Below, in pieces: positions 36,109 to 45,500 of a stretch of DNA of 64,000 nt. The stretch covers positions 45,907 to 109,906 of the forward strand of contig CAYSSJ010000009.1 in NCBI GenBank assembly GCA_964433675.1. The letters are read 5' to 3'. The stretch's first letter is position 1. Every line of letters starts with the position of its first letter. Below the pieces are notes generated by a model. That model did not search any database. It worked only from the letters and a program-made list of their open reading frames with translations, and had not been told where the DNA came from. The translations under genes were made by a program, and so were the position numbers. Origin of the DNA: CAYSSJ01 sp964433675 (lineage in GTDB: Bacteria > Cloacimonadota > Cloacimonadia > Cloacimonadales > TCS61).

Positions 36109-37474
36109 CTTTCCCCATCATTCTTGCTGAAGAGAGTGGTGCTCGTTTGTTTATTAGTTTAGTGATTTTTTGCGATAGTTCTCTGATTTCCCATTGAGCA
36201 TGGCTGTCTGATCTCAATCTGGCAAAGTGGTGAAATTCACGCAAGTTAGCTTTCATAAGCACTTTACATTTATGCGCATTAGTTCTGGCATAAGCTCCCA
36301 AGCCGACTTTGATTCGTTCCAGTTTCTCGCACATTAGTTCCGCTTTCCTCATCAGTTCCGTCAGCTTATCGGCACAATCCGCCTCTTCTACCAATGGTGG
36401 CACTATAAATCCATCTGTATAATCGGATTTGATAATCGTACACATGCGATGTCTTTTGAACTGGGCAAAGCATGAGGCAGACATAGTAGCTTCTATGGTA
36501 AAATCTACCAATTCAAAACAACGTGGTAAAGTATGAAAACTTCTCATATCTTTATACAAAGATTGATAGATTTGATACTTATCTTCATAAGACAAATCCC
36601 GCACCTGATGGATTACATTTTCCAGCTCATCACCGGTAGTTTCAAATATCATTCCGGCGAGGATCAGATCATCCGGATCTGAGGTGGCTGCTACAATTTT
36701 GGTATTATCACTTGTTTTAGATGTAGATTTGGGACTAATATTTAGCTTCGCTATGCTCCATCTTAAAAATTCATCCGACTCTGTATAGCGTATCAAAGAG
36801 GGAACGACCGGACGAACAGAATCCAAAATCAAGCAATAAAGATTCCTTGCCTCTGCCAGATTCGAGCTATGTAACCTCCTAAGTAAGATAGCCAAACTTC
36901 TGGCATTTATCGTCATCCCCATCTGGGTCTGCATAGAAAGTGGTAATACATACCTGGCATCCTCTTTGGCTCTACCTTCCAGCTCTCGCTTTTTCCCTTC
37001 AAAACCGATGTTCTCGAGATGGTCTTTTAGTTTTGTATAGATCTGATAATATCCATGGTATGCTTCTTTCACATAGAGTTGATATTCTTTTTTGGATTGC
37101 TGATCCACAAGCTCTTGAGGGATTACATAATCATCTGAAAAGGTAACATAACGCTGAGATTTTTCTGTAAAAGAAGCCAGTCTGGAGCGCTGAATAATCT
37201 CAGTTAAGATACGGGAAACACCGATAAGATCAAAGTTGAAAACCGCATGTTCGGCTACGGAACTATGACCCATCTCAAAGATAATGTTTCGGTTCGATTT
37301 ACGCGCTTTAGCGACCTCGGAGATTGCTTCTTCTCTCAATTCAGTCACCGATTTGTCGCTCCGACTTATTCGTGCATAAGAAGCAGAAATAGTCTCGGGA
37401 GTTGCTGCTTCTTGATCCGACAATTTATCGATCTGAGTTTTATCCAGATTATATCCGGCAAGACGAACAATCAT
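36065..37474 (-). CDS. thyX: Tandem-domain ThyX-like flavin-dependent thymidylate synthase
   Basis: A 469-residue protein, about twice the usual ThyX length, with two ThyX-like halves. Half one (1-240) has FEMGHSSVAEHAVFNFDL and the motif QRSRLASFTEKSQRY, where RHR is changed to R96-S97-R98. Half two (about 255-455) has a true R341-H342-R343 followed by MCTIIKSDYTDGF, and the C-terminal NLREFHHFARLRSDSHAQWE-type signature of ThyX. The FAD/dUMP site may be built from both halves, as in an internal dimer. It would methylate dUMP using methylene-THF and reduced flavin. It overlaps folA by 44 bases and lies 5 bases after deoC, so nucleotide genes cluster here. Confidence 0.85.
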   Translation of the reverse strand: MIVRLAGYNLDKTQIDKLSDQEAATPETISASYARISRSDKSVTELREEAISEVAKARKSNRNIIFEMGHSSVAEHAVFNFDLIGVSRILTEIIQRSRLASFTEKSQRYVTFSDDYVIPQELVDQQSKKEYQLYVKEAYHGYYQIYTKLKDHLENIGFEGKKRELEGRAKEDARYVLPLSMQTQMGMTINARSLAILLRRLHSSNLAEARNLYCLILDSVRPVVPSLIRYTESDEFLRWSIAKLNISPKSTSKTSDNTKIVAATSDPDDLILAGMIFETTGDELENVIHQVRDLSYEDKYQIYQSLYKDMRSFHTLPRCFELVDFTIEATMSASCFAQFKRHRMCTIIKSDYTDGFIVPPLVEEADCADKLTELMRKAELMCEKLERIKVGLGAYARTNAHKCKVLMKANLREFHHFARLRSDSHAQWEIRELSQKITKLINKRAPLSSARMMGKDEFGEQFKNHNSGS

Positions 37475-37479
37475 AACTA

Positions 37480-38265
37480 TCAGCCTCGGATGATCTCGAT
37501 GCTACTGCTGGCACCGATCCGATTTGCGCCGGCTCTCAGCATAGCAATCGCCGTCTCCTTATCTCTGATTCCACCGGATGCCTTTACACCCATCTTCTTC
37601 CCAACTACCGCTCGCATGAGCTTTACATCTTCTACTTTTGCTCCGGCTTTATTGAAACCGGTCGAGGTCTTCACAAAATTAGCCCCGGCTTTCTTTGCCA
37701 GTAAGCAGGCAATGACTTTTTCTTTATCTGTCAATAAACAAGTTTCGATTATCACCTTGCTAATCACGTTGTTTTTTCTGCAAAGGGTAGCAATCGCCAA
37801 AATTTCATTGTATACATCCCGATATTGCTCACCTTTCAGCCAGCCGATATTCATCACCATATCTATCTCAGTAGCGCCATCGTCTATAGCACGTTGGGTT
37901 TCGAGTTCTTTGATGGAAATGTGAGCAGCACCAAGCGGAAAACCAACGACACTACATAGATCCACTTTTTTTGTATAAAGATGAGCCAGTGGGACATGAA
38001 CAGGATGCACACAAACTGAAGCAAATCCGTGTTCTTCAGCTTCTTCACATATTTTTTGGATATCTTCTCGAGTAGATTCCGGCTTCAGTATGGTATGATC
38101 GATATATTGCGCCAGATCTGCTGTATCGCTCGCTAATTGATCCGGCATAGCGGTTCTATCCACAACCGACTCTATACTGATCTCATGTTCACCACCCGAA
38201 CGTGATGGTTTCTGCTCTTTAATACCAAACAATTCGATAGCTATCTCTTTGATTGTTTTTTTCAT
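37480..38265 (-). CDS. deoC: Deoxyribose-phosphate aldolase
   Basis: Cleaves 2-deoxyribose 5-phosphate to glyceraldehyde 3-phosphate and acetaldehyde in deoxynucleoside catabolism. The 261-residue class I aldolase has IDHTILKPESTREDI near residue 52, then EIDMVMNIG with the conserved Asp. The Schiff-base Lys is in FVKTSTGFNKAGA near 188, and a second Lys lies in MGVKASGGIRDKETA near 217. An N-terminal extension of about 45 residues precedes the barrel. It is translated between rlmN (3 bases) and thyX (5 bases). Confidence 0.95.
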   Translation of the reverse strand: MKKTIKEIAIELFGIKEQKPSRSGGEHEISIESVVDRTAMPDQLASDTADLAQYIDHTILKPESTREDIQKICEEAEEHGFASVCVHPVHVPLAHLYTKKVDLCSVVGFPLGAAHISIKELETQRAIDDGATEIDMVMNIGWLKGEQYRDVYNEILAIATLCRKNNVISKVIIETCLLTDKEKVIACLLAKKAGANFVKTSTGFNKAGAKVEDVKLMRAVVGKKMGVKASGGIRDKETAIAMLRAGANRIGASSSIEIIRG

Positions 38266-38268
38266 AAT

Positions 38269-39303
38269 TTACTCTCCCCTTTTATATTCTGCTGCCAGTT
38301 GACCGCAAGCCGCATTGATATCCTGACCTCTACTTTTTCTGAAAGTCACTGCTGCGGATAAATCTTGCATATCGGCGACAAATTTATCTATTTCTGCTTG
38401 AGTAGGTTTGGCAAACTCTTTGGATTCCACTCCGTTCCAACTAAGTAAATTGAGTTTACACGATATATCGCCCAAATATCTTTTCAAGGCTTTTCTATCT
38501 TCTTTTTTCGTATTGAAACCTCCGATGAGAATGTATTCGAAAGTAATCCGATAAGCTGATTTTTTACGATAATCCAACAGTGCTTTTTTCAATTCGGTCA
38601 ATCCATACTGCTTGGCTACCGGCATAATCGCTTCTCTTTTTGATTGAATAGCAGAATTAAGAGACACAGCCAGTTTCAGTTTCAAGCCCGTCTGAGCTAA
38701 TTTCTCTATTCCTTCGATTATCCCCACAGTGGAGAGAGTTATCCTTCGCGGACTGAAATTGAAGGTGCGACCATGTTGGATCAATCTGATAGCGTTGATC
38801 ACATTATCGAAATTATCCAGTGGCTCTCCCATGCCCATAAACACGATATTGGTTATCTTCTCCGGCTTCAAATGCAGCCAGACAAGGTCTATCTGTTTCA
38901 CGATCTCTGCTGTGGTAAGATTTCGTCTGAATCCAAGATCAGCAGTTGCGCAAAATTGGCAGCCACGCCTGCAACCCACTTGAGATGAGACACATAGAGT
39001 TCTTTTCTGATCATTAGGTATCATCACCGTCTCTATCCGCTCACCGTCTTCCAACTCCAAAAGGAACTTAGTAGTTCCATCCAAGGCGATCTCTGTTTTC
39101 AAGACTGTGGGAAGGGAAAAATCATAATCTTCGTGCAATTTGGTTCTTAATGAACCCGGTATATTAGTCATTTCATCCAGATCATTCACTCCACGTCCGT
39201 AAATCCATTCATAGAGCTGCATACCACGATAAATCGGTTCTTTGATCTTCTTTAGATGAAGCTGAAACTCATCGGGATGTACTTGCCAGAAATCGGATTT
39301 CAT
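38269..39303 (-). CDS. rlmN: 23S rRNA (adenine2503-C2)-methyltransferase RlmN
   Basis: A radical-SAM enzyme that methylates A2503 of 23S rRNA and A37 of some tRNAs. The 344 residues include the iron-sulfur motif C-x3-C-x2-C in VGCRRGCQFCATADLGF (about residue 112) and MGMGEPLDN near 156. The catalytic C-terminal Cys lies in DINAACGQLAAEY at the end. The N-terminal helical domain (1-85) is present. The start ATG is one base after the PSP1 gene stop, implying coupling. Confidence 0.96.
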   Translation of the reverse strand: MKSDFWQVHPDEFQLHLKKIKEPIYRGMQLYEWIYGRGVNDLDEMTNIPGSLRTKLHEDYDFSLPTVLKTEIALDGTTKFLLELEDGERIETVMIPNDQKRTLCVSSQVGCRRGCQFCATADLGFRRNLTTAEIVKQIDLVWLHLKPEKITNIVFMGMGEPLDNFDNVINAIRLIQHGRTFNFSPRRITLSTVGIIEGIEKLAQTGLKLKLAVSLNSAIQSKREAIMPVAKQYGLTELKKALLDYRKKSAYRITFEYILIGGFNTKKEDRKALKRYLGDISCKLNLLSWNGVESKEFAKPTQAEIDKFVADMQDLSAAVTFRKSRGQDINAACGQLAAEYKRGE

Positions 39304-39304
39304 A

Positions 39305-40120
39305 TCAACGTTTTTTCAGGTTGTTGAATTCTTCCAAAGTGATTATATTCTGCACATCATCTTCGGATATCAGATGTACCTTATCATTATAATAGTCATT
39401 TTTCAAAACGAACATCTTCTTATCGTTCACAAAGACATGTTCGTTTAGTTGCGGGAATTTGGAAGATTTTTGCAGATAGACATCTTCTTCGTAATGCAAA
39501 CAACACAATAGCCTTCCACAAGGACCGGATATTTTGGACAGATTATTGAGCAGATTCTGATCTTTTGCCATTTTGATGGTAACTTGGTTGAATTTTTTCA
39601 GCCAGCTTACACAGCAATAAGACTTACCACACATACCATAACCACCATATCTTCTGGCATCTTCCCTCCCGGATGATTGATGCAATTCTATCCGAGTTCT
39701 AAACTCAGATGCCAACTCGCGTACAAAATCTCTGAAATCTATCCGACCATCGGCTGAGAAGAAAAAGGTCAGTTTATTACCATCAAGCTGATAGACAGTG
39801 TCCAAAAGTTTCATCTCAAAAGGATATCTCTCTAAGATTTCCAAAAACTTATTTCTGGCTTCCTCCTCTTTTCTTATTACAGCTTCCAGTTGGATATAAT
39901 CCTCTTTGGTAGCTGTTCTCAGCACTTTCTCACATTCGGTGGTTGCCATTCTTTCTTCCGGCACAGAATCCAAAACGGCACAATTTATCACTTTGGCAAT
40001 ATCTTCACCACGTTCTACTTTAACTACTATATCCATATCCGGCTCGATCTTCATATTGTTGCGATTGATAATAAAACCGGTCCGGTCGGTTCTAAATAAC
40101 ACTTCTATATATTCTTTCAT
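39305..40120 (-). CDS. PSP1-domain protein (RicT/YaaT-like)
   Basis: A 271-residue cytosolic protein with the PSP1 core: MATTECEKVLRTATKEDY, then HQSSGREDARRYGGYGMCGK and the Cys-rich stretch SYCCVSWLKKF followed by SGPCGRLLCCLHYE. The Cys pattern matches RicT/YaaT, which in Firmicutes joins an Fe-S-containing complex affecting RNA processing. Its role in Gram-negative FCB bacteria is not defined. It sits 17 bases after the GlmU-like gene and one base before rlmN. Confidence 0.88.
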   Translation of the reverse strand: MKEYIEVLFRTDRTGFIINRNNMKIEPDMDIVVKVERGEDIAKVINCAVLDSVPEERMATTECEKVLRTATKEDYIQLEAVIRKEEEARNKFLEILERYPFEMKLLDTVYQLDGNKLTFFFSADGRIDFRDFVRELASEFRTRIELHQSSGREDARRYGGYGMCGKSYCCVSWLKKFNQVTIKMAKDQNLLNNLSKISGPCGRLLCCLHYEEDVYLQKSSKFPQLNEHVFVNDKKMFVLKNDYYNDKVHLISEDDVQNIITLEEFNNLKKR

Positions 40121-40137
40121 TATTACTCCATCATTAT

Positions 40138-41373
40138 TTATACTGTAACTTTACTAAGAGACATTTCGTATGATCTGATATTGGTGTAAAGCTCTTTTTC
40201 CCTATCTGATAAATCTAAGTTCCTTCTTTTTTTTACTTTATCAGCAGTTAGAAAAAAATCCAACTCTCTGTATTCGGCAAAAGAATTTTGCATACCCCAG
40301 CTAAACGAAGAGATGAAATGTGCAAAAGGATAGCTACCATAGAGGTTGCAGCCGACTCCGATACAGCATCCGGTGTAAATAGTTGTGTTTATGGCAGTTT
40401 TAGTATGATCACCGATAATAGCGCCCAAGAATTGTAGCTTGGTATCAATCTCCCCTTTTTTAGAATAATTATACATTTTTACAGACCCGTAGTTATTTTT
40501 CAAGTCGCTGTTATTGGTATTCGCACCCAAATTTATCCATTCGCCCAGATAGCTGTGTCCCAAGAATCCATCATGTTGTTTGTTCGAATATGCCTGCACG
40601 ATACAACCCTCTATCTCACCACCGATCTTACATATCGGACCGATAGAGTTGTTTTCGTAAATCTTAGCTCCTGCTTTTATCTTGGATTTCTTTCCTATGT
40701 ATGCCGGTCCGATGATCAAACTATGCGACATAATGGTTGCCTTTTCATCAATGACTACAGGTCCTGCCGAAGCATCTATGACCACCGAAGGCTTTATCTC
40801 CACTCCCTCACCAATCCAAATATTGTAAGGATTCAACACGGTCACACCCGGCTCGGTCTCAAAATAATTATCTTTCTCATAAAAGAAATCTTCAAAATCC
40901 CGTCTCAGCCACTTTCCGTTTGATTCGATCATCTGCCAGGGATACTGCCAACAGACATCAGCCCCATAGTTCACTAGCTTAGCTTTTTTCATCACAGTGG
41001 AGATTTTTTCATAAGAATTTTTCCCGTCTGTAGCTGTGATCTTGGCAGCGATGATGTCATCATTGTAAACCAAAGCTTCTTTTGATCTTAGCTTTCGGAT
41101 AGCTTCAGTTAACTCATCATCTATCTTCAATCTGCTATTGACCAGACATATTGGCTCAGCTTTTGTCTGATTGATGATCCAATCCGGATGTCGTTCTCGA
41201 TAAATCGCTTCCAAATTTTCATCTATGATCAGTGCTGTCTGTTCGATATTCAGATAGGCAGCTATTCTTTGGCGTTGTTTTAGAATGCCAACACGCAGAT
41301 CACCCACTGAACGGGCTAGGGTGAGCGGATAAAAATTTTCGCTTTTATGATCATCAAAAATATAATAGTGCAC
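40138..41373 (-). CDS. GlmU-like sugar-1-phosphate nucleotidyltransferase/acetyltransferase
   Basis: A 411-residue two-domain protein. The N-terminal half (YYIFDDHKSENFYPLTLARSV) matches the putative sugar nucleotidyltransferase group that stands in for GlmU in Bacteroidota and relatives. The C-terminal half from about residue 210 is a left-handed beta-helix of hexapeptide repeats (IGEGVEIKPSVVIDASAGPV, IGPAYIGKKSKIKAGAKI). It probably makes UDP-GlcNAc for peptidoglycan, which suits the PBP1A neighbour. I set the start at the GTG at 41373 because AGGAGG lies five bases upstream. An ATG 28 codons earlier would overlap the upstream gene and adds a non-conserved leader. Confidence 0.85.
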   Translation of the reverse strand: MHYYIFDDHKSENFYPLTLARSVGDLRVGILKQRQRIAAYLNIEQTALIIDENLEAIYRERHPDWIINQTKAEPICLVNSRLKIDDELTEAIRKLRSKEALVYNDDIIAAKITATDGKNSYEKISTVMKKAKLVNYGADVCWQYPWQMIESNGKWLRRDFEDFFYEKDNYFETEPGVTVLNPYNIWIGEGVEIKPSVVIDASAGPVVIDEKATIMSHSLIIGPAYIGKKSKIKAGAKIYENNSIGPICKIGGEIEGCIVQAYSNKQHDGFLGHSYLGEWINLGANTNNSDLKNNYGSVKMYNYSKKGEIDTKLQFLGAIIGDHTKTAINTTIYTGCCIGVGCNLYGSYPFAHFISSFSWGMQNSFAEYRELDFFLTADKVKKRRNLDLSDREKELYTNIRSYEMSLSKVTV

Positions 41374-41384
41374 GATACCTCCTG

Positions 41385-42440
41385 TCACTTTTTTTCCAGC
41401 AGAAATAACTTTCTGATAATATTGTAAAGAATTATAAATGGATGGATGATCAGCCAAATAATGTAAAATGTTATCCGAGAAGATTTGAATTGATTCTCCC
41501 TAATCCGAAATACATTGCTACCATGCTTTAAGAGTAAATATTCCAAGAATATACAGATATATCCAAAGGCGAACAATTTGGCAATTATAGTCGCCAACTT
41601 AAAAACTAACAGTCTGACATCCTTCATATCCTCAGCGGATAAAGAAGAGTACCAAGCTCTGTCATTTGAGAAAAATTCCGACGCAGCATTGCGATGACTT
41701 TTGATCATGCTATGTTCCATAAAAGAAAACTTTGCTTTGCAGAGATTTTTCTGTGCTCTTTTCAGTAATGTATGCCTAAGCTCGTCTGCTGAATTATGCT
41801 CTCGATGGTAATACAATAATCTGCCAAATGTCTCAGAATTGATAGCCACATTAGCAGTATCAAAGATAAAACTTTTGCCCTTATAGAGAGCACCGGCACT
41901 TACAAAAGAGGAGAACAACATTTCACCATAGTATGCTGTATCCACGAGGTTAGTTGTCACGCTACGAAATATCGGTTCGTTGAAACCGATGAGCAGATCG
42001 ATCTCTTCATCCATTTGGATAGCCATCGTCTCTATCCATAGCTTAGATATCTCTGCTCCGGCAGAAACAAAAAGAATTAGTTCGCCACGATTTATTTCCG
42101 AAAACCGATCGAGAAAATTCTGTTTATCAAACCGGATTATTTGGAAGTTAGCTTTGTTCGCAATGTATCCTCGGATATATTCCCGCACCGAATCGCTCAT
42201 GTCTTGATCGACGATATAAACCTGATGGAGCTCGCCGGGATAGCTTTGATTAGCTAAGCCAAATAATGTCTGATGCATAGCCCATTGATCGTCCTGCCCG
42301 ATAAGTATGACAGACACACTTCTTTTGGCATAAGACATTTCTACCTGTGGCGTTGTAATTCCTCTTATCAGCCACCATACATGAATGATATATACCAAAG
42401 CCGGTATAAGCGAAAAATAAAAGAGATAATTAATCATCAT
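41385..42440 (-). CDS. Divergent GT2-like membrane glycosyltransferase
   Basis: A 351-residue protein with one N-terminal helix (about 3-26), a GT-A-like domain (about 38-265) and two C-terminal hydrophobic segments (about 278-300 and 320-342). The nucleotide-sugar region (RSVSVILIGQDDQWAMHQTL, GLANQSYPG, VYIVDQDMSD) follows the GT2 pattern. The DxD motif is replaced by VSAGAEISK, and no QxxRW motif is visible. It may therefore be catalytically altered. It overlaps the PBP1A stop by 11 bases and precedes the GlmU-like gene, consistent with a cell-envelope role. Confidence 0.6.
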   Translation of the reverse strand: MMINYLFYFSLIPALVYIIHVWWLIRGITTPQVEMSYAKRSVSVILIGQDDQWAMHQTLFGLANQSYPGELHQVYIVDQDMSDSVREYIRGYIANKANFQIIRFDKQNFLDRFSEINRGELILFVSAGAEISKLWIETMAIQMDEEIDLLIGFNEPIFRSVTTNLVDTAYYGEMLFSSFVSAGALYKGKSFIFDTANVAINSETFGRLLYYHREHNSADELRHTLLKRAQKNLCKAKFSFMEHSMIKSHRNAASEFFSNDRAWYSSLSAEDMKDVRLLVFKLATIIAKLFAFGYICIFLEYLLLKHGSNVFRIRENQFKSSRITFYIIWLIIHPFIILYNIIRKLFLLEKK

Positions 42441-44880
42441 CTAGATCGTAATCGATAAAGTCATCGCCAAAAATTTGCCTTAAAGTATCTTTTTCCTCTT
42501 CTTCTTGCATCATAAGCTGGTAGTACAAACTCTGATTATAATCTTCACTTCGCTTATCATGAAATAGACTGTCCGGTTTATTTACCAACATCGTGCTATC
42601 TCTTTCGACAATCTGCTTGTCTTTGTATATCAGCGCACCGCGGAGATCGATCGGTTTTGGTAAAGGTTTGGCTTCCCAAACTACAGAGTCCGGACGACTG
42701 GTATCGGGATAGGTAGCGTAATATTCTACAGAATCGGGCCAAGTATATCTTCTGCCGCCGAGATCGATAACCAAGGAATCTCGAGGATTTTCGCGAAACA
42801 TGCTGGGATAAAAATTGTAAGCCAGACTATCCGATAATGGAGTAGGTTGCGTTCCGACAATAAAATATTCTTCCATAGTCTCTTCGAAACTGGTTTTGGG
42901 AAGTAAACCGGTTTCTTTGGAGATGCGAACGGTTACAATATTGTCCGGTCTAGTAAACTGATAGCGTGTACCATCTATTATCGGCTCTCCTTTAGAGTTT
43001 TTTGGTGAATCTAATTCGATTGCTTTTTGCATGATCGAGGGCCAGGCGGGCAATGCTGCCGTAGCGCCGGATTGACCTTGTCCCAAAGAAGTGTTGTCAT
43101 CGAATCCTACCCACACACCGGTTACTAATTGTTTATTGAATCCAATAAACCAAGCATCACGATAACCATCGGTCGTGCCTGTCTTACCTGCACCTTCCAA
43201 ACGATAACCACGCCAGCGTACACCGGCGCCGGTGCCCTCCTCTATCACCGATTGCAGCATACTGGTCATCAGATATGCTACCTGATCGTTCACCACCCTG
43301 ATGCGTTCGATCTCGGCAGATTCCAATACTTGACCGTCATCATCCTCAACTCTGCGGATGAAGATGGGCTGAGCTCTCTCTCCATTGTTGGCAAAGGTGG
43401 TAAATGCACTTATCAGCTCCATCGGGATCACTTCATTGGTTCCGATAGCGATAGAATAGACATTATAAAGTGGGGTTGTGAGACCAAATCGACGGGCAAA
43501 TTCTATCACACGCCTTGCTCCGATATCATAGATCAATTTGGCAGCATAGACATTACGTGAATAGGTAACTGCCTCTCTCATGCGGGTATAACCATAATAA
43601 CGGCGGGAATAATTCTTGGGATTCCAAAACAGAGTGTCGCTTTGGATATAAGATACCGGCTCATCTTTTATCACGGTAGCCGGAGTAAATCCCTCATTCA
43701 AGGCAGCAGTGTATAATATCGGTTTGAATGCCGAACCAGCTTGTCGGCGTGATTGGGTCATCCGATTTAGCTTACTATGATTGAAGTTCCGTCCACCGAT
43801 CATCGCTCGTACATAGCCGGTCTCAGGTTCTATTGTAAATACGCCGCCTTGGACATATTCCGTCTTTATATTAACCGTATCTGCGGGAAAATCTTCGTAT
43901 TTCACCTCATAATCGTTCCGGTTCTCAAAATCAATCAAACTACGGTTTAGTACCGAATCTGCATGCTGCTGCAGTTCCATGTCCAATGTTGTGTAGATCT
44001 TCATGCCTCCGGCGAACAATCGGTTCGTACCATACTTCGGTTCCAAATATCTACGAATATACTCGATGAAATAGTCCGCCGCTCCCCTATCACCGCGAGG
44101 TGAATATAGCCTGATAGTATCCTGTCTGGCATGTACATATTGGGAGTCGGATATCACTCCGACATTATGCATGCGGTTCAGCACTATATTTCTGCGTCTA
44201 TACGCCCGCTCGGGATGATAGATCGGAGAATAGGCATTGGGTAGCTGGATCAGACCGACAAGAAGGGCAGACTCCTCAATGGTGAGATCTTTGGCTTCTT
44301 TGCCGAAAAATCTTTGTGAAGCTGCTTCGATACCATACATCCCCGCACCGAAATAGACTTTGTTCAAATACATCTCCAAAATTTCATCTTTGGAAAAATT
44401 CTTCTCTATACGTATAGCAAGCATCAACTCCTTGATCTTACGCGGGATCTGTTTATCCAAAGATAAGAACAAATTACGCGCCAACTGCTGAGTTATCGTA
44501 CTACCACCTTGAGAAAAACGTCTGTGCTTGAGGTCAACATACAAAGCGCGTACCAAACTCATCTGATCCATACCCCAATGATTGTAGAAATTCGTATCCT
44601 CAACAGCCAATAAGGTCTCGATCAAGTGATCGGGTATCTCGTGTAAGCGAGCTAATCTTCTATGCTCAAACGCAAAAACATGGATCAGCTCATTATTGCG
44701 ATCATAAACTTCCGAACCTACCTTCATATCATAATGATGCAGATCAGATAAGGGTGGCAATTCATTACTGTAATAATAAAACAATCCTGCTACGATCCCA
44801 ACTACGAAAATCGTTAGCAGAAATATGAGATACAGATATCTAATCAGATACCATTTAACCGTTCTTTTTTGTTTTTTCAT
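42430..44880 (-). CDS. Bifunctional penicillin-binding protein 1A
   Basis: An 816-residue class A PBP with a short cytoplasmic tail and a single helix (about 10-33). The GT51 glycosyltransferase domain has EDTNFYNHWGMDQ (catalytic Glu near 93), GGSTITQQLARNLFL and KIKELMLAIRIE. The transpeptidase domain has the active Ser in AGSAFKPILY, SRN in TYSRNVYAAK and KTGTT near 565. It polymerises and cross-links peptidoglycan in the periplasm. The C-terminus is very acidic, ending in runs of Glu and Asp. It overlaps the Gx transporter gene by 26 bases. Confidence 0.96.
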   Translation of the reverse strand: MKKQKRTVKWYLIRYLYLIFLLTIFVVGIVAGLFYYYSNELPPLSDLHHYDMKVGSEVYDRNNELIHVFAFEHRRLARLHEIPDHLIETLLAVEDTNFYNHWGMDQMSLVRALYVDLKHRRFSQGGSTITQQLARNLFLSLDKQIPRKIKELMLAIRIEKNFSKDEILEMYLNKVYFGAGMYGIEAASQRFFGKEAKDLTIEESALLVGLIQLPNAYSPIYHPERAYRRRNIVLNRMHNVGVISDSQYVHARQDTIRLYSPRGDRGAADYFIEYIRRYLEPKYGTNRLFAGGMKIYTTLDMELQQHADSVLNRSLIDFENRNDYEVKYEDFPADTVNIKTEYVQGGVFTIEPETGYVRAMIGGRNFNHSKLNRMTQSRRQAGSAFKPILYTAALNEGFTPATVIKDEPVSYIQSDTLFWNPKNYSRRYYGYTRMREAVTYSRNVYAAKLIYDIGARRVIEFARRFGLTTPLYNVYSIAIGTNEVIPMELISAFTTFANNGERAQPIFIRRVEDDDGQVLESAEIERIRVVNDQVAYLMTSMLQSVIEEGTGAGVRWRGYRLEGAGKTGTTDGYRDAWFIGFNKQLVTGVWVGFDDNTSLGQGQSGATAALPAWPSIMQKAIELDSPKNSKGEPIIDGTRYQFTRPDNIVTVRISKETGLLPKTSFEETMEEYFIVGTQPTPLSDSLAYNFYPSMFRENPRDSLVIDLGGRRYTWPDSVEYYATYPDTSRPDSVVWEAKPLPKPIDLRGALIYKDKQIVERDSTMLVNKPDSLFHDKRSEDYNQSLYYQLMMQEEEEKDTLRQIFGDDFIDYDLDDD

Positions 44881-45418
44881 AAATCCCTATCGCTATGCTA
44901 CCTGTAATGATACCGGTGATAATTGCCAGTACCAACAACAACGGTAACAGGTAGAACACATTGTTTGTCTTTATCAATACCAATCTTACCATGATCAGTT
45001 GTCCCAGATTATGCCCTATAGCACCTAATACACTGATACCGATCAGTCCGAAACCAAGATTCCCCATCTTGGCAGAGATCATCAAAATCAATGCCAGAGT
45101 AATACCGGCAAGTGAGAGCAGTATGGTAGGGCTGAGCAAGGTTCCCGAAGCTATGCTGCCTATCAATGTCTTGGCATAGGCAACTAATACCGCTATTTTT
45201 ACGGGACAGTGCATTATCAAGAGCACGATGATAATATTAGACAGACCGATCTTAAGAAAAGGAACAGGTTTGGGTATCAAAAATTCTGCCATATGCAGCG
45301 TTACAGCCAGAGCGGTGTAGAAAGCCAACCGAAGAAGATACTGCTCTCTGGTAGTCCCTCTCAGATCGAAAAGAAAATTCTTTTCGACTACGCTTGCCTG
45401 ATTATTGATCTGCGAAAT
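44855..45418 (-). CDS. Gx transporter family / heptaprenyl diphosphate synthase component I-like membrane protein
   Basis: A small integral membrane protein of five or six helices (HMAEFLIPKPVPFLKIGLSN is the family-like loop). It resembles the Gx transporter/HepS-I family, often near lipid-carrier or flavin-dependent export genes. The usual-looking TTG start at 45328 would cut into helix one. The same frame continues upstream as EKNFLFDLRGTTREQYLLRL, which reads like real protein, back to a TAA at 45433. There is no ATG or GTG in that stretch. ATT at 45418, five bases after GAGAGG, is the best-supported start (188 codons with stop). CTG near 45370 is an alternative. It leads the nine-gene operon. 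Confidence 0.65.
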   Translation of the reverse strand: MSQINNQASVVEKNFLFDLRGTTREQYLLRLAFYTALAVTLHMAEFLIPKPVPFLKIGLSNIIIVLLIMHCPVKIAVLVAYAKTLIGSIASGTLLSPTILLSLAGITLALILMISAKMGNLGFGLIGISVLGAIGHNLGQLIMVRLVLIKTNNVFYLLPLLLVLAIITGIITGSIAIGIYEKTKKNG

Positions 45419-45500
45419 ATTATCCTCTCTTTATCACTTTTGTCAAAGAAGCACAGGTAAGACGATACCTGTGCTTCCAAGAAATCATTAGTTACACACT

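Noticed and set aside
40138..41457. Longer GlmU-like protein starting at an ATG at 41457
   Set aside because: It would overlap the preceding gene by 73 bases, adds a poorly conserved leader and ignores the AGGAGG before the GTG at 41373.
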